Positions 37,702-50,709 are shown, counted from the stretch's first letter. The stretch is DNA of 64,000 bases from Exilibacterium tricleocarpae (GCF_007004655.1 NZ_ML660097.1:162562-226561); one strand, 5' to 3'. The notes: generated by a model from the letters alone, not told the origin. Numbers and translations are program-made.

Positions 37702-38205
37702 CTAAAGCGTTAGCAGTCGCAGTTGCGGGTCCGGGCGAGCCTGCTGTTCCCAGAGGTAAGTGAACTCCTCAAGCAGGCGCCGGGCCTCCGGACGTGCCGC
37801 GTAATTGGCAAATCCCTGGTATTGTTCTTCGTCATTCTTATATAGCAGTAATTCCCGATCCGCTATCAGATAAGCCATGGCGTCGTCCTGGGGCGGCTGG
37901 TTCAGCCTGCGAATCTGCAGTTTGCTGGGCAGGCGCTGGGCCAGTTGTGCCACCAGGTGCCCCTTTTCCACCATGGGCTGGGTCGACTTGACCAGAATGC
38001 GAATGCGGCTGTTGCGGCTGCGCCGGGCCAGCGCCGACAGCGCTTGCTGAAACCCCTCTTGGTTGTAGAGGGGAAAGTCGAGTTCCGCGCTGAGAATATC
38101 GATACTGCGCTGGGCATGGGCGGTCATCTCGAGGGCGTGGGTGCGAAACGCGTCGAGGTCGCCGAGCAGGTGCAGGTTGGGGTCGGATGAGACGCGCTCA
38201 GTCAT
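37702..38205 (-). CDS. DUF7931 (phospholipase-D-like) small protein
   Basis: A cytoplasmic protein of 167 residues. 'HAQRSIDILSAELDFPLYNQ' and 'RIRILVKSTQPMVEKGHLV' are reminiscent of the beta strands of phospholipase D folds, but the HKD motif is absent. The DUF7931 assignment is from memory. The gene overlaps the upstream acetyltransferase gene by 8 nt, which points to translational coupling and a shared task, as in other Pseudomonas relatives. Its function is unknown. Confidence 0.72.
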   Translation of the reverse strand: MTERVSSDPNLHLLGDLDAFRTHALEMTAHAQRSIDILSAELDFPLYNQEGFQQALSALARRSRNSRIRILVKSTQPMVEKGHLVAQLAQRLPSKLQIRRLNQPPQDDAMAYLIADRELLLYKNDEEQYQGFANYAARPEARRLLEEFTYLWEQQARPDPQLRLLTL

Positions 38206-38632
38206 GATCCATCACCATTTCCCGGTGGGGGATACCGGCGTCGAGAAACTCCGGCCCCCGGGCCTGGAAACCGAGTTTTTGGTAAAACGGGATCGCATGG
38301 GTTTGCGCGTGCAGGAACAGCGGCGGCAGCGCCCGGTCTCGATGCCAGTCGATAATATAGCGCAGCAAGGCGGAGCCGATACCGCATTGGCGGTAGGGGC
38401 TCAGCACGGCCATACGCCCTACCTGGCCGCTCGGCAACAGCCGGGCGGTGCCGCCGGCTTTGCCCTCGGCGTCGCGGGCGATAAAGTGGAAGGCACCGGG
38501 GTCGAGCCCGTCCAGTTCTTCTTCTTCGGGCACATCCTGTTCGACGATAAAAACCTGAGTGCGTAAGTCAGTCAGTACCAGGTGGTTTGTTTCCCAGTCA
38601 ACAATATCAACTGTCCATAATTGCTTGGTCAC
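38198..38632 (-). CDS. GNAT-family N-acetyltransferase
   Basis: Acetyl-CoA-dependent acetyltransferase of 144 residues. It has 'LRTQVFIVEQDVPEEEELDG' at the start and the acetyl-CoA-binding motif A region 'VGRMAVLSPYRQCGIGSALL' with the Q/R-x2-G-x-G/A loop, ending with 'IPFYQKLGFQARGPEFLDAG'. It is close to the ElaA/YjcF subgroup. It is coupled to the DUF7931 gene. The acceptor substrate is unknown. It begins the short three-gene minus-strand unit with the secretin-like gene last. Confidence 0.9.
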   Translation of the reverse strand: MTKQLWTVDIVDWETNHLVLTDLRTQVFIVEQDVPEEEELDGLDPGAFHFIARDAEGKAGGTARLLPSGQVGRMAVLSPYRQCGIGSALLRYIIDWHRDRALPPLFLHAQTHAIPFYQKLGFQARGPEFLDAGIPHREMVMDHD

Positions 38633-38718
38633 GATTACAGCCTGTGGCGAAATCCAAAACGTAAGGTCTGCCAGTTAGTGTAAGCGGTGGCGGCGGAGAA
38701 TGAAATGTTCGTTGTGTT

Positions 38719-38907
38719 TTGATACAGCCGCTTCAATCTGGTGGCAGGGGCACCACGAGCCAGCTCAATGATGTGGGTAGTTCAAAACAGGCGAGCCATA
38801 TTTATCCCACTTCCGGAACCTACCTGGTAAGAGTTACCTATAAAAGTGGTCTCAGCACCGTAATACCGGTGGAAGTGGATGATGGGGGCTGGGGAGGCGG
38901 TTGGTAA
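38719..38907 (+). pseudogene. Possible PKD-like domain remnant
   Basis: A 62-codon open frame ends in 'HIYPTSGTYLVRVTYKSG' followed by 'LSTVIPVEVDDGGWGGGW'. The 'YPTSGTYLVRV' stretch is the closing strand pair of PKD/Ig-like domains. The part before it is not recognisable and there is no ribosome binding site. It may be the tail of a decayed surface protein gene. Low confidence. Confidence 0.25.
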
Positions 38908-39024
38908 ACACCCTCTTCCCCACAATGTCATAGCAGACATCGCCTGAGCGAATCACAAGGATGTGAGCAGTGAAAGGGGGGGGGGTAGATAATGAATAGA
39001 GGTGAAGGCGCCGCCACAGCGGTG

Positions 39025-40188
39025 TCAGATTAGTTGCTCAGGCGTAGCGGTATGCAGTGCGGTGTTTGGGGCATCAACTAGTAAACACTTGACATCCATT
39101 AGTTCAGAAATCAGGTTTTCAGCACCCTCCATTGCCAAAACTGAATCCATATTTGTTGAATCTATACAATCAAACTTACAGATAAACTCGGCTAATTCAA
39201 GAGTCACAGTGTAGCTCGATCCATCGGCGAAAAGCGCGGGCGAAGGGCCGGAGTAATAACTAAATCGACTCAGCGGAGAGCGCACAATCACACAGCCTGA
39301 TTTAAGCCGGGTTTTCCAGTCTCGCACGTCATCACAATCACGCTCCGAATACTTGCTTTTAGTGGCAATTTCAGCCATCACCGAAAGCAGGATGTTGTTA
39401 TTGTTGGCAAGGTCGATTATAGCCTGGCGAACGCTCTCTAATGTCTCCTGATTGACTTCATGGTGGTCCGCCCGCAGGGTGCTTTGCGTATCTTCATATC
39501 GAGTATCGCCACCCACTTGCGACATTACTGATGTTGCAAAAAAGTCGACAATTTCGGCTTTAGACGGCGCTCTGAAGCCCACTGAGTAAGTCATACAGTC
39601 TTCCAGGGCGATGCCGTAGTGTGCCAGCTTAGGCGGGATATATAACATATCGCCCGGGTGCAACACCCATTCCTTGGTCGGGTGAAAATCCGCTAAAATA
39701 TTCATCGGCAGATCAGGTTTTAAGGCCGTATCGGGTGAACAAAACTCACCGGTCTGCCATTTTCGGCTACCTTTTCCCTGAATCAAAAAAACGTCATAGA
39801 AGTCGTAATGAGCGGAGACAGTGCCGCCCTTGCTGGCGAAACTTACCATGACGTCGTCTATACGCCAGTTCGGTAAAAACCTAAAGTAATCGAGCAGTGC
39901 CGCCACTTCCTGAATAAAAAGATCAACCGATTGTACGAGTACCGTCCAATCGCTGTTTGGCAAATTTAAGAATGTCTGTTCAGATAACGGGCCGTGTGTT
40001 AATTCCCACTTATTGTCGAAATGCGTAACTAACCTGGACTCGACGTGACTTTCACAGGCCAGTCCGGCTAACTCTTCCGGCGTCAGTAGCTGCTCGGTAT
40101 TTTCAATCCCCTTTCTTACTACCAGAGGCTGCTGTTGCCAAAATTCAGCCAGAAACGTATTTTGGTCGAAATTTTTAATGGCTTTCAT
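39025..40188 (-). CDS. roxA: JmjC/cupin ribosomal protein L16 arginine hydroxylase (RoxA/YcfD-like)
   Basis: 2-oxoglutarate/Fe(II) oxygenase of 387 residues. The iron facial triad is His127 and Asp129 in 'VSAHYDFYDVFLIQG', and His190 in 'PPKLAHYGIALED', positions nearly equal to E. coli YcfD, which hydroxylates Arg81 of ribosomal protein L16. 'KGSRKWQTG' is the oxoglutarate-binding region. A C-terminal winged-helix-like part follows. It precedes purB in the same orientation with a 28-bp gap. Composition is somewhat AT-rich. L16 as substrate is by family. Confidence 0.88.
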   Translation of the reverse strand: MKAIKNFDQNTFLAEFWQQQPLVVRKGIENTEQLLTPEELAGLACESHVESRLVTHFDNKWELTHGPLSEQTFLNLPNSDWTVLVQSVDLFIQEVAALLDYFRFLPNWRIDDVMVSFASKGGTVSAHYDFYDVFLIQGKGSRKWQTGEFCSPDTALKPDLPMNILADFHPTKEWVLHPGDMLYIPPKLAHYGIALEDCMTYSVGFRAPSKAEIVDFFATSVMSQVGGDTRYEDTQSTLRADHHEVNQETLESVRQAIIDLANNNNILLSVMAEIATKSKYSERDCDDVRDWKTRLKSGCVIVRSPLSRFSYYSGPSPALFADGSSYTVTLELAEFICKFDCIDSTNMDSVLAMEGAENLISELMDVKCLLVDAPNTALHTATPEQLI

Positions 40189-40216
40189 CGATTAATACGG
40201 CAATGTTTGTATGTCG

Positions 40217-42413
<2,197 letters not shown>

Positions 42414-42426
42414 GTATTACCTCAAC

Positions 42427-43617
42427 TTATGCTGGCGGTTCAAGGGCACTGTGTCCACCTTGCGGGGGGGCGCCGGCACGCTCGATCACGGCGCCGCCCA
42501 GGCAGGTATCCCCATCATAGAACACAACGGACTGCCCGGGCGTAATGGCCCGCTGGGGCTGCTCGAAATGCACCACCAAGGCCGTATTACCGGCGACTGT
42601 GCGCACGGTGCAGGCCTGGTCCGCCTGCCGATAGCGGGTTTTGGCACAACACCGGTAACCCACATCGGTATCGAGGCCGGCCGGCGCCCCGTTGATCCAA
42701 TGGGCCGGGCCGGCGTGCAGTCTATCGGCAAACAACAGCGGGTGGTTACTGCCCTGCGCCACCACCAGCACATTGCGCTCGAGATCTTTGCGCGCCACAT
42801 ACCAGGGCGCCTCGGATGCCCCCTTCACGCCGCCAATACCCAGCCCCTGGCGCTGGCCGATGGTGTGGTACATCAAGCCGTTGTGGCGGCCGATGAGCGT
42901 GCCGTCAGGTGTTTCGATAGCGCCGGGTTGAGCCGGCAGATAGCGCTGCAGGAAGTCGGCAAAGCGACGCTCGCCGATAAAGCAGATACCGGTGCTGTCT
43001 TTTTTTGCATGGGTTGTCAGACCCTGTTGCTCGGCTATGCGGCGCACCTCGGGTTTCTCCAGTTCCCCCAGCGGGAACAGCGACTGGCCAAACTCGGTGG
43101 CGCCGACCGCATGGAGAAAGTAACTCTGGTCCTTATTGGGATCGAGCCCCTTGAGCAGGTGAGTTTTGCCGCCGCTGTCGCCGCGGCGCACGTAGTGGCC
43201 GGTAGCGATCAGATCGGCGCCGAGTATCTGGGCGTACTCCAGAAAGACTTTAAATTTGATTTCGCGATTGCACAGGATATCCGGGTTTGGGGTGCGACCG
43301 GCGCGGTACTCCGTAAGAAAATGCTCGAAGACATTATCCCAGTATTCCGCGGCAAAATTGGCGGTGTGCAGATCAATACCGAGGGTGTCGCACACTTGTT
43401 GGGCATCCGCCAGATCGGCTTTGGCTGTGCAGTATTCGGTGTCGTCATCCTCGTCCCAGTTTTTCATAAACAATCCCTCGACCCGGTAACCTTGCCGTTG
43501 CAATAACAGGGCGGCTACCGACGAGTCCACACCGCCGGACATGCCGACAATAACCCGCAACGGCTCGGTTGCAGTATCGGTGGTTTGCGGTCGGGATTGC
43601 ACGTTGTTGTTTGTCAT
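42427..43617 (-). CDS. mnmA: tRNA-specific 2-thiouridylase MnmA
   Basis: Thiolates U34 of tRNA(Glu, Gln, Lys) with ATP and a persulfide relay. It is 396 residues from the ATG at 43617. The PP-loop is '[15 protein letters not shown]'. Catalytic cysteines are in '[14 protein letters not shown]' and '[13 protein letters not shown]', and '[14 protein letters not shown]' is the third conserved stretch. The open frame extends 40 codons upstream into the nudJ gene without homology. It sits between nudJ and hflD, as in other gammaproteobacteria. Confidence 0.96.
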   Translation of the reverse strand: MTNNNVQSRPQTTDTATEPLRVIVGMSGGVDSSVAALLLQRQGYRVEGLFMKNWDEDDDTEYCTAKADLADAQQVCDTLGIDLHTANFAAEYWDNVFEHFLTEYRAGRTPNPDILCNREIKFKVFLEYAQILGADLIATGHYVRRGDSGGKTHLLKGLDPNKDQSYFLHAVGATEFGQSLFPLGELEKPEVRRIAEQQGLTTHAKKDSTGICFIGERRFADFLQRYLPAQPGAIETPDGTLIGRHNGLMYHTIGQRQGLGIGGVKGASEAPWYVARKDLERNVLVVAQGSNHPLLFADRLHAGPAHWINGAPAGLDTDVGYRCCAKTRYRQADQACTVRTVAGNTALVVHFEQPQRAITPGQSVVFYDGDTCLGGAVIERAGAPPQGGHSALEPPA

Positions 43618-43681
43618 CTGCCTGGTCGCGGTTATGCCGGTTGCCGCCCTGTGTTTGCAACAGCAGTGCGGCGGCGCCATT

Positions 43682-44128
43682 CTACCTGTGGTCGTGGACC
43701 AGGTCCAAGGGGTAGTGGCGCCCGGCCCGGTGAGCATCTATGGCCTGCAGCACAATCGGGCTGCGCAGCTGGTCCCGGCGTTGCAGTATTTCCTCATAGG
43801 TCAGCCAAACCGCGGCTTCAATACCCGCATCGAGAGGGCGGTGCGGGTGGTGGCGCAGCGGCACGGCGCTGAAGGTATTGCGCACATAAGTGATGCCGTT
43901 GTGGGGCGAGCGGTAGAGGCAAACCCCTAAAAACTGTGTCAGGCGCACCTCCCAGGCGGTTTCCTCCAGGGTTTCCCGCCGAGCGGCCTCGAACAGGCTT
44001 TCGTCCGGCTCCAGGTGACCGGCGGGTTGGTTATAGACTCGTTGACCATCGGATAGTTCGTGCACCAGTAAGTAGCGCCCCGCATCTTCTATGACTGAGG
44101 CGACGGTGACATGGGGGTACCACTCCAT
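43682..44128 (-). CDS. nudJ: Nudix hydrolase NudJ
   Basis: Pyrophosphohydrolase of 148 residues, by family acting on thiamine pyrophosphate precursors and nucleoside di/triphosphates. The Nudix box is in '[20 protein letters not shown]', with catalytic glutamates. The N-terminus is '[17 protein letters not shown]', like E. coli NudJ. The ATG at 44128 is chosen because AAGGAG lies 7 bases upstream; the frame to 44227 is an unsupported extension. It is 64 bp upstream of mnmA. Confidence 0.92.
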   Translation of the reverse strand: MEWYPHVTVASVIEDAGRYLLVHELSDGQRVYNQPAGHLEPDESLFEAARRETLEETAWEVRLTQFLGVCLYRSPHNGITYVRNTFSAVPLRHHPHRPLDAGIEAAVWLTYEEILQRRDQLRSPIVLQAIDAHRAGRHYPLDLVHDHR

Positions 44129-44286
44129 CCCAATACTCCTTAAATACGGCTTTTTAATGTGCTTTTTTAACCCCGCCCGTAAAACAAGCGGTACGTTTAA
44201 CCCCTGGTGGCGATAATCGCGGCGCACCGCCCGTTGCAGTCAACTGACTTTACCCGCTGTGCTGACAGTGGGAAAGCTCACCGCTC

Positions 44287-44500
44287 GCCGCGGCAACTTT
44301 ACCCCGTCGCCGAGGGAATAGAAAGACGTCCCGCATCGGGGGCGTCGCCGTGGCAAGGTTACCCCCGCGCGGGTGAGAATGGGAAAGCGCCCCGCTGTCA
44401 CGAATGCCGCCGCGGGAACTTTACCTGCGACGGCGCACACCGAAAGGGTTCCGGTGTTATGGGCGTCGCCGTGGCGACTTTACCTCGCGGCGGCGGGAGT
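44287..44500. repeat. About four degenerate tandem repeats of about 60 bp
   Basis: A pattern of GCCGYGGCAACTTTACC followed by a GC-rich tail recurs with 59-62 bp spacing. The AACTTT-like cores lie at 44295, 44355, 44417 and 44476. The last copy overlaps the 3' end of rluE, so it also codes for the Arg-rich end of that protein. The repeats fill most of the 328 bp between nudJ and rluE. Confidence 0.7.
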
Positions 44501-45071
44501 GGGTGTGTTGCGGTCCCCTGCGGGCGGATAAGTGAACCGGCAGTTGACGCCATTGGCCCGGCTGCAGCTCGCCCAGTTGCCAGTCGCCGATGGCCACGCG
44601 AATAAGGCGCAGGGTCGGCAGTCCCACCGCCGCGGTCATACGCCTGACCTGGCGGTTGCGACCTTCGGTAAGGGTCAGCCGCAGCCAACTGGTGGGAATA
44701 TGCCGGCGCTGTCGGATCGGCGGGGTTCGCCCCCAGACCGAGGGTGGTGGCATGATCGCGGCCTGCACCGCGCGGGCAGGGCCGTCTTTCAGGGTGACAC
44801 CGCGGCGCAATTGTTCGACGGCTTCGGCACCGGCGACACCTTCGACCTGAACCCAGTAGGTCTTCGGCAACTTGTGATCCGGGTGGCTGATGCGATGCTG
44901 TAGTTTTCCTTCATCGGTCAACAACAGGAGTCCCTCTGAATCCCGATCCAGGCGACCGGCGGGGTAGACCTGGGACAGGGTGATATAGTCGGCCAGCGTG
45001 GCGCGTTTGCCGCTGTCGCTGAACTGGCTCAGGACGCCGAAAGGTTTGTTAAACAGAATTAATCGGGCCAT
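44457..45071 (-). CDS. rluE: 23S rRNA pseudouridine synthase RluE
   Basis: Makes pseudouridine 2457 in 23S rRNA. The 204-residue protein starts '[19 protein letters not shown]' and carries the catalytic '[18 protein letters not shown]' (Asp) and '[20 protein letters not shown]'. It is a single-domain RsuA/RluB-type enzyme. The last 15 residues, Arg/Ser-rich ('[16 protein letters not shown]'), fall into tandemly repeated DNA and are probably not part of the conserved fold. It is divergent from icd, with about 200 bp between, and downstream of it nudJ follows after the repeats. Confidence 0.93.
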   Translation of the reverse strand: MARLILFNKPFGVLSQFSDSGKRATLADYITLSQVYPAGRLDRDSEGLLLLTDEGKLQHRISHPDHKLPKTYWVQVEGVAGAEAVEQLRRGVTLKDGPARAVQAAIMPPPSVWGRTPPIRQRRHIPTSWLRLTLTEGRNRQVRRMTAAVGLPTLRLIRVAIGDWQLGELQPGQWRQLPVHLSARRGPQHTHSRRREVKSPRRRP

Positions 45072-45280
45072 AAATACGCCGTTGTCGACCGGTGTCAGGT
45101 GAATCGGTTCTGTAAATAAACTACAAAAATAAAGTGGAGCTGATATACTTCACGGGATTTGCCAGGGCGCTATAGTAGTAATCACACCCAATGGTTAACC
45201 CTATCTCGATTGACCATACCCACCGGGCAAATTCCGCCTGGCAATGCAACTGAACAAGCGACGACACAACGGAGTAAATA

Positions 45281-46534
45281 ATGGGGTATCAGCATATCCA
45301 AGTCCCCGCCGAGGGTGACAAAATCACTGTAAACGCGGACTTCTCTATCAACGTTCCCAGCCGTCCGATCATCCCCTATATCGAAGGCGATGGTATCGGG
45401 GTGGATATTACACCGGTGATGAGAAAAGTCACTGATGCGGCGGTTGAAAAAGCGTACGGTGGTGAAAAATCCATCGCCTGGATGGAAGTTTACTGCGGCG
45501 AAAAAGCGGCGGAGAAATACGACGGCGACTGGTTCCCGGCGGAAACTCTGGAAGCGATCAAAGACTATGTCGTGGGTATTAAAGGCCCCCTCACCACCCC
45601 GGTGGGCGGGGGCTTTCGTTCTTTGAATGTCGCCCTGCGCCAGGAGATGGACCTGTATGTGTGCCAGCGCCCGGTGCGCTGGTTTAGCGGCGTCCCCTCG
45701 CCGGTGAAAGAGCCCAACCTGGTCGACATGGTCATTTTCCGCGAGAATTCCGAAGATATCTACGCCGGTATCGAGTGGAAGGCGGACACCGACGAGGCGA
45801 AGAAAGTGGTGGCGTTCCTGCAACAGGAGATGGGCGTCACCAAGATTCGTTTTCCGGAGCATGTGGGCATTGGGGTAAAACCGGTGTCTGCGGAAGGTAC
45901 CAAACGCCTGGTGCGCAAGGCCATTCAGTACGCAGTGGATCAAGACCTGCCGTCGGTAACCCTGGTGCACAAGGGCAATATCATGAAGTTTACCGAGGGC
46001 GCCTTCTGTGATTGGGGCTATGAAATTGCCCGCGACGAATTCGGCGCTGAGCCGCTGGACGGCGGCCCCTGGCATACCGTGAAAAATCCGCGTACCGGCA
46101 AGGACATAGTGATTAAGGATGTGATCGCCGATGCCATGCTGCAACAGATTCTGTTGCGCCCGGCGGAGTACAGCGTGATCGCCACCCTGAACCTGAACGG
46201 CGACTATCTCTCCGACGCCCTGGCGGCCCAGGTGGGTGGTATCGGTATCGCCCCAGGTGCCAATATGTCCGATGCGGTAGCCCTGTTCGAGGCAACCCAC
46301 GGCACGGCACCCAAGTATGCGGGACAGGACAAGGTCAATCCCGGTTCGCTGATTTTATCGGCGGAGATGATGTTGCGGCACATGGGCTGGAACGAAGCGG
46401 CGGATTTGATCATCAAGGGTACCGAGGGTGCCATTGGTGCGAAAACGGTGACCTACGACTTCGAGCGCCTGATGGAAGATGCGCAACTGCTGTCCTGCTC
46501 GGCCTTTGGTGACCAGATCATCAAGCATATGTGA
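45281..46534 (+). CDS. icd: NADP-dependent isocitrate dehydrogenase
   Basis: TCA-cycle enzyme, isocitrate to 2-oxoglutarate, 417 residues as in E. coli. '[20 protein letters not shown]' and '[15 protein letters not shown]' (with the Ser phosphorylated by AceK in E. coli), '[20 protein letters not shown]', and '[20 protein letters not shown]' are present. GGAG precedes the ATG at 45281. It is divergent from rluE. With aceA in the same window, carbon flow between TCA and glyoxylate shunt depends on these two enzymes; aceK is not seen here. Confidence 0.97.
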   Translation: MGYQHIQVPAEGDKITVNADFSINVPSRPIIPYIEGDGIGVDITPVMRKVTDAAVEKAYGGEKSIAWMEVYCGEKAAEKYDGDWFPAETLEAIKDYVVGIKGPLTTPVGGGFRSLNVALRQEMDLYVCQRPVRWFSGVPSPVKEPNLVDMVIFRENSEDIYAGIEWKADTDEAKKVVAFLQQEMGVTKIRFPEHVGIGVKPVSAEGTKRLVRKAIQYAVDQDLPSVTLVHKGNIMKFTEGAFCDWGYEIARDEFGAEPLDGGPWHTVKNPRTGKDIVIKDVIADAMLQQILLRPAEYSVIATLNLNGDYLSDALAAQVGGIGIAPGANMSDAVALFEATHGTAPKYAGQDKVNPGSLILSAEMMLRHMGWNEAADLIIKGTEGAIGAKTVTYDFERLMEDAQLLSCSAFGDQIIKHM

Positions 46535-46555
46535 TTACCCAACCATTAGCGCCAA

Positions 46556-46581
46556 GAGTCCCTGTTTAACCAGGGGCTTTT
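46556..46581 (+). terminator. Rho-independent terminator of icd
   Basis: GTCCCTG - TTTAAC - CAGGGGC (one G-T pair) followed by TTTT, 21 bases beyond the stop. Confidence 0.8.
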
Positions 46582-46744
46582 GTCGGTGAAGTGGTTTCTG
46601 AGATGCCGTTTCTACAGTCCCCGCCGGGTTGGCAGGGTGTGGCAAGTGCGGTATCTGACAGGTGCTTGATTTGGCAGGCGGGTTGTTGTCAGGTATCAGG
46701 ATAGCGCTTGGTTCATGCGCCCGGATCGTGGTCCTGGTCTCAGA

Positions 46745-47029
46745 TCATGGTACCGCTTCCAGCTTTGTTGTCTCTCCCGGACTTGTCTCGCCGCTGGCGA
46801 CGGTGTTGGCGCGGGGTTTATTACCGCCGGGCACCTGTATATTGGTGGCATGCTTGCCTTTGTCGCCCTGAATGACGTCGAAAGAGACTTCTTGTCCTGC
46901 TTTGAGGGTTTTGTAGCCATCCATCTGGATAGAGGAGTAGTGTACAAACAGGTCTTCTCCGCCCTCATCGGGTAGGATGAACCCGTAACCCTTAGCATTA
47001 TTGAACCACTTGACAGTACCAGTAGGCAT
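46745..47029 (-). CDS. cspD: Cold-shock domain protein (CspD-like) with C-terminal extension
   Basis: Nucleic-acid-binding protein of 94 residues. Residues 1-70 form a cold-shock domain with RNP1 'KGYGFI' and RNP2-like 'DLFVHYSSI'. About 25 residues (Pro/Thr/Gly-rich, '[18 protein letters not shown]') follow after the usual end. It is divergent from clpS, as cspD is in E. coli and Pseudomonas, where CspD inhibits replication. There is about 290 bp of shared upstream DNA, a possible long leader. The cspD name rests on position rather than on diagnostic residues. Confidence 0.88.
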   Translation of the reverse strand: MPTGTVKWFNNAKGYGFILPDEGGEDLFVHYSSIQMDGYKTLKAGQEVSFDVIQGDKGKHATNIQVPGGNKPRANTVASGETSPGETTKLEAVP

Positions 47030-47321
47030 GGCTTGGATCCTTCTTTTAGCGCTTTAGGGCAAGTGCTTTCCAAACGACTTAGTTTTACTAACAGTCTTGC
47101 TCGCACTGGTCGTATCGCACTATCAGCTTTTATTGTATATCCTGGGCCCAGACTCCAGCTTAGGCTATGCTCTTGTAACTAACAATCGTTGGAATGTCAA
47201 GTTTTTGCCGATAATTTGCCGGTCTACTAAGAATATAGGCAAAAACAGCGCACAGAGTGTGCTTGGGAGGTGACTTACGGCCATTGGGGCGGGTAAAAAA
47301 ACTGGTTTTTGGGGGAAAATC

Positions 47322-47753
47322 GTGTCAGGTTACGGCCTTGAGACGGTAGTTAATACACAGCATTTGTATCGATCTTCTATGGGTAATCTGGATTATCTTA
47401 AACTAAAATTAAGTAAAGATGGCGACCACCCGGTGCCATACGACGATGGGGACCTGGCGGTTCAGGAGTCCAAGCCTGAACTTAAGCGGCCCCCGATGTA
47501 CAAAGTTGTCATGCTTAATGACGATTACACGCCGATGGATTTCGTCGTCGAAGTCCTGGAGGCATTTTTTGGAATGACCCGCGAGAAGGCGACACGGGTT
47601 ATGTTGACGGTGCATACTGAAGGGAAGGCGGTGTGTGGAGTATTTACACGTGATATTGCTGAAACTAAAGCGGCACAGGTCAATCAATATGCTAGAGAGA
47701 ACCAGCATCCTCTGTTGTGCGAGATTGAGGTATCGGGAGGGGATGGTGATTAG
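47322..47753 (+). CDS. clpS: ClpS adaptor (N-recognin)
   Basis: Recognises N-terminal Leu, Phe, Tyr and Trp and hands substrates to ClpAP. The core is '[20 protein letters not shown]' (with the Asn-Asp-Asp pocket), '[20 protein letters not shown]' and '[16 protein letters not shown]'. Starting at GTG 47322, preceded by GGGGGA at 7 bases, gives 143 residues; starting at ATG 47379 gives 124, closer to Pseudomonas ClpS. The start is therefore uncertain. clpA follows after 51 bp. Confidence 0.94.
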   Translation: MSGYGLETVVNTQHLYRSSMGNLDYLKLKLSKDGDHPVPYDDGDLAVQESKPELKRPPMYKVVMLNDDYTPMDFVVEVLEAFFGMTREKATRVMLTVHTEGKAVCGVFTRDIAETKAAQVNQYARENQHPLLCEIEVSGGDGD

Positions 47754-47804
47754 TTTTTATACAGGCGCGCTTTTAAACGCTTTTTGCTTTAGAGGTTATA
47801 GCTA

Positions 47805-50084
47805 ATGCTGAGCAAGGATTTAGAAGTTACCTTGAATCTGGCCTTCAAGGGCGCGAGGTCCAAGCGGCATGAATTCATGACCGTGGAACACCTGCTGTTG
47901 GCGCTGATTGACAACGAATCCGCGGCCAATGTGTTGCGAGCTTGCGGTGCGGATTTGAACGGCCTGCGCAAGGACTTAATCGAATTTGTCGATTCCACGA
48001 CGCCGCTGATACCGGAAAACGATACCGAACGGGAGACCCAGCCTACGTTGGGTTTCCAGCGGGTCCTGCAACGGGCGGTTTTTCACGTGCAGTCGTCGGG
48101 TAAGAAAGAGGTGACCGGAGCCAATGTGCTGGTCGCCATTTTCAGTGAGCAGGAGAGCCAGGCGGTCTATTACCTCAAGCAGCAGAGTATCGCCCGTATC
48201 GATGTGGTCAACTACATTACCCATGGTATTTCCAAAGTGGCCGGTCATTCGGATCACGCTTCCGGTCACAGTGTCGAGCCGGGTCACGACCACCAGGACG
48301 AAGACGGTATCGGTACCGACGGCAGTCCGAGCCAGAGCCCGCTGGAGTCGTTTGCCACCAACCTCAACGAGGTGGCGGCCATGGGCCGCATTGATCCGCT
48401 GGTGGGGCGTGCCGAAGAAGTGGAACGGGTGAGTCAGATTCTGTCGCGCCGGCGCAAGAATAACCCGTTGCTGGTGGGCGAATCCGGCGTTGGCAAGACA
48501 GCCATTGCCGAGGGTTTGGCCAAGCGCATCGTCGATGGCGAGGTGCCGCAGATACTGCTGAAGAGTGTGGTCTATTCCCTGGACCTGGGTTCACTGCTGG
48601 CCGGTACCAAGTACCGCGGCGACTTCGAAAAGCGTTTTAAGGGGTTGCTGGCGGATCTGAAAAAGCACGAAGACGCAGTGCTTTTTATCGATGAAATTCA
48701 CACCATTATCGGTGCCGGAGCCGCTTCGGGCGGGGTGATGGATGCCTCCAATCTGCTTAAGCCGCTGCTGACTTCCGGAGAGCTGCGGTGTATCGGCTCC
48801 ACCACATTCCAGGAGTATCGCGGCATTTTTGAGAAGGACCGCGCGCTGTCGCGGCGCTTCCAGAAAGTCGATGTCAACGAGCCCACTGTCGATGAGACCT
48901 ATCTGATTCTCAAAGGCCTGAAAAGTCGCTTTGAGGAACACCACAACCTGCGCTACACCGATACGGCGCTGCGCGCCGCCTCCAAGCTTTCCGACCGTTA
49001 TATCACTGACAGGTATTTACCGGACAAGGCGATCGATGTGATCGATGAAGCCGGTGCTTACCAGCAACTGCAAACGGAGAGCAAACGCAAGAAGGTTATC
49101 GGCGTTACCGATGTGGAAAATATCGTCGCCAAGATCGCGCGTATTCCACCGAAGAGTGTGTCCTCGTCGGATAAAGAGCAGTTGCGCAAACTCGACGACA
49201 ATCTGAAAATGACCGTGTTTGGCCAGGATGAGGCGATCGACGTTCTGTCGACGGCGATCAAACTGTCCCGGGCCGGGCTCAATATCGCCGAGAAGCCGAT
49301 CGGTTCCTTCCTGTTTGCCGGCCCCACCGGCGTTGGTAAAACCGAGATGTGCCGGCAGTTGGCCAAGGCGATGGGAGTTGAGTTGCTGCGCTTCGACATG
49401 TCGGAGTATATGGAGCGGCACACCGTCTCGCGGCTGATCGGCGCACCGCCGGGCTATGTAGGCTTCGACCAGGGCGGTCTGTTGACCGATGCAGTCACCA
49501 AGCAGCCCCACAGCGTTGTATTGCTTGACGAAATCGAAAAGGCCCATCCGGAGGTATTCAATCTGCTTCTCCAGGTGATGGATCACGGTACCCTTACCGA
49601 TAACAACGGTCGCAAAGCGGATTTTCGCAACGTCATTATCATTATGACCACCAATGCCGGCGCCGAGCTGATGAGTCGCCGCTCGATCGGCTTCGTTAAA
49701 CAGGATCACTCCACCGACGGCATGGAAGCGATTAAGAAAATGTTCACACCGGAGTTTCGCAACCGTCTCGATGCCATTATTCAGTTCGGTGCCTTGAGCC
49801 CGGATGTGATTAAAACCGTGGTCGATAAATTCCTGGTGGAATTACAGGCACAGCTCGACGAAAAGAATGTGGTGCTGGATGTGACCGAAGACGCCCGCAA
49901 GTGGCTTGCCGAGCACGGTTACGACGAAAAAATGGGCGCGCGGCCCATGTCGCGCCTGATTCAGGACAAGGTCAAAAAACCCTTGGCCGAAGAAGTGCTG
50001 TTCGGCGATCTGTCCACCAATGGCGGCACTGTGCGAGTGTTCGTACAAGATGATGATTTGACGCTGACAGTTGATGCAGGTTAG
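47805..50084 (+). CDS. clpA: ATP-dependent Clp protease ATPase subunit ClpA
   Basis: AAA+ unfoldase of the ClpAP protease, 759 residues. It has the N-domain ('[20 protein letters not shown]'), D1 with Walker A '[19 protein letters not shown]', and D2 with '[19 protein letters not shown]' and Walker B '[15 protein letters not shown]'. The His/Asp-rich linker at about 147-172 ('[19 protein letters not shown]') is a local feature. It is in an operon with clpS. The gene after it is convergent infA. The serine tRNA gene found here in E. coli was not seen. Confidence 0.97.
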   Translation: MLSKDLEVTLNLAFKGARSKRHEFMTVEHLLLALIDNESAANVLRACGADLNGLRKDLIEFVDSTTPLIPENDTERETQPTLGFQRVLQRAVFHVQSSGKKEVTGANVLVAIFSEQESQAVYYLKQQSIARIDVVNYITHGISKVAGHSDHASGHSVEPGHDHQDEDGIGTDGSPSQSPLESFATNLNEVAAMGRIDPLVGRAEEVERVSQILSRRRKNNPLLVGESGVGKTAIAEGLAKRIVDGEVPQILLKSVVYSLDLGSLLAGTKYRGDFEKRFKGLLADLKKHEDAVLFIDEIHTIIGAGAASGGVMDASNLLKPLLTSGELRCIGSTTFQEYRGIFEKDRALSRRFQKVDVNEPTVDETYLILKGLKSRFEEHHNLRYTDTALRAASKLSDRYITDRYLPDKAIDVIDEAGAYQQLQTESKRKKVIGVTDVENIVAKIARIPPKSVSSSDKEQLRKLDDNLKMTVFGQDEAIDVLSTAIKLSRAGLNIAEKPIGSFLFAGPTGVGKTEMCRQLAKAMGVELLRFDMSEYMERHTVSRLIGAPPGYVGFDQGGLLTDAVTKQPHSVVLLDEIEKAHPEVFNLLLQVMDHGTLTDNNGRKADFRNVIIIMTTNAGAELMSRRSIGFVKQDHSTDGMEAIKKMFTPEFRNRLDAIIQFGALSPDVIKTVVDKFLVELQAQLDEKNVVLDVTEDARKWLAEHGYDEKMGARPMSRLIQDKVKKPLAEEVLFGDLSTNGGTVRVFVQDDDLTLTVDAG

Positions 50085-50263
50085 CTGCCCGGGCAGATCG
50101 TTTGTTGAGGCAGGTTGTCTGTGGCACTGGGCAGGTCGTTAAAGTAGCCGGGGCTGTTGCCGGTAGCCAGGCCGTCTGGTCAATTGCTAGTGCTGCTTGG
50201 AGAAGTGGCAATTACAGTATAGGTAATCGCTATAATAGGTAATGGCTACATGGGGCCGCTGTT

Positions 50264-50482
50264 CTAGCGGGCCCGGTATGTAATCCGGCCCTTGCTCAAG
50301 TCATAGGGTGTCAATTCAACTTTGACTTTATCGCCGGTCAGTATGCGGATGTAATTCTTGCGCATTTTCCCGGAGATATGCGCAGTCACCACATGGCCGT
50401 TTTCCAATTTTACCCGGAATGTGGTGTTGGGAAGGGTGTCAATAACCTCTCCCTCCATTTCAATATGATCTTCTTTTGCCAT
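50264..50482 (-). CDS. infA: Translation initiation factor IF-1
   Basis: 72-residue S1-fold protein, the exact usual length: '[20 protein letters not shown]', '[20 protein letters not shown]' and '[20 protein letters not shown]' are nearly identical to E. coli IF-1. It helps assemble the 30S initiation complex. It is convergent with clpA and lies about 230 bp downstream of bpt/aat in the same direction, with its own promoter likely upstream of 50482. A GC-rich hairpin-like stretch around 50252-50273 may end the transcript. Confidence 0.98.
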   Translation of the reverse strand: MAKEDHIEMEGEVIDTLPNTTFRVKLENGHVVTAHISGKMRKNYIRILTGDKVKVELTPYDLSKGRITYRAR

Positions 50483-50709
50483 GCGGCGTTTTCCTCAATA
50501 GTACTGCCAGCGCTAAACCGGCGAGCCGGGAAGTTATCGTCAATCGAGAACCCGGCGTCAATATTGACAGTGCGCGGCTCAGCTAACCGTGTATTGGCTC
50601 AGTGTTTGAAACCAGGAAAAAAGGGGCGCTATGCGAGCAGGCGTGAATTGTGCCTGAATTAGGCAGTGTAGCCAAGTGACTTTGGCCGCAAATGCCAAAA
50701 AAGTCGCTG

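Noticed and set aside
50085..50263. tRNA-Ser gene between clpA and infA as in E. coli
   Set aside because: No cloverleaf or CCA-end pattern could be read in the 179-bp gap.
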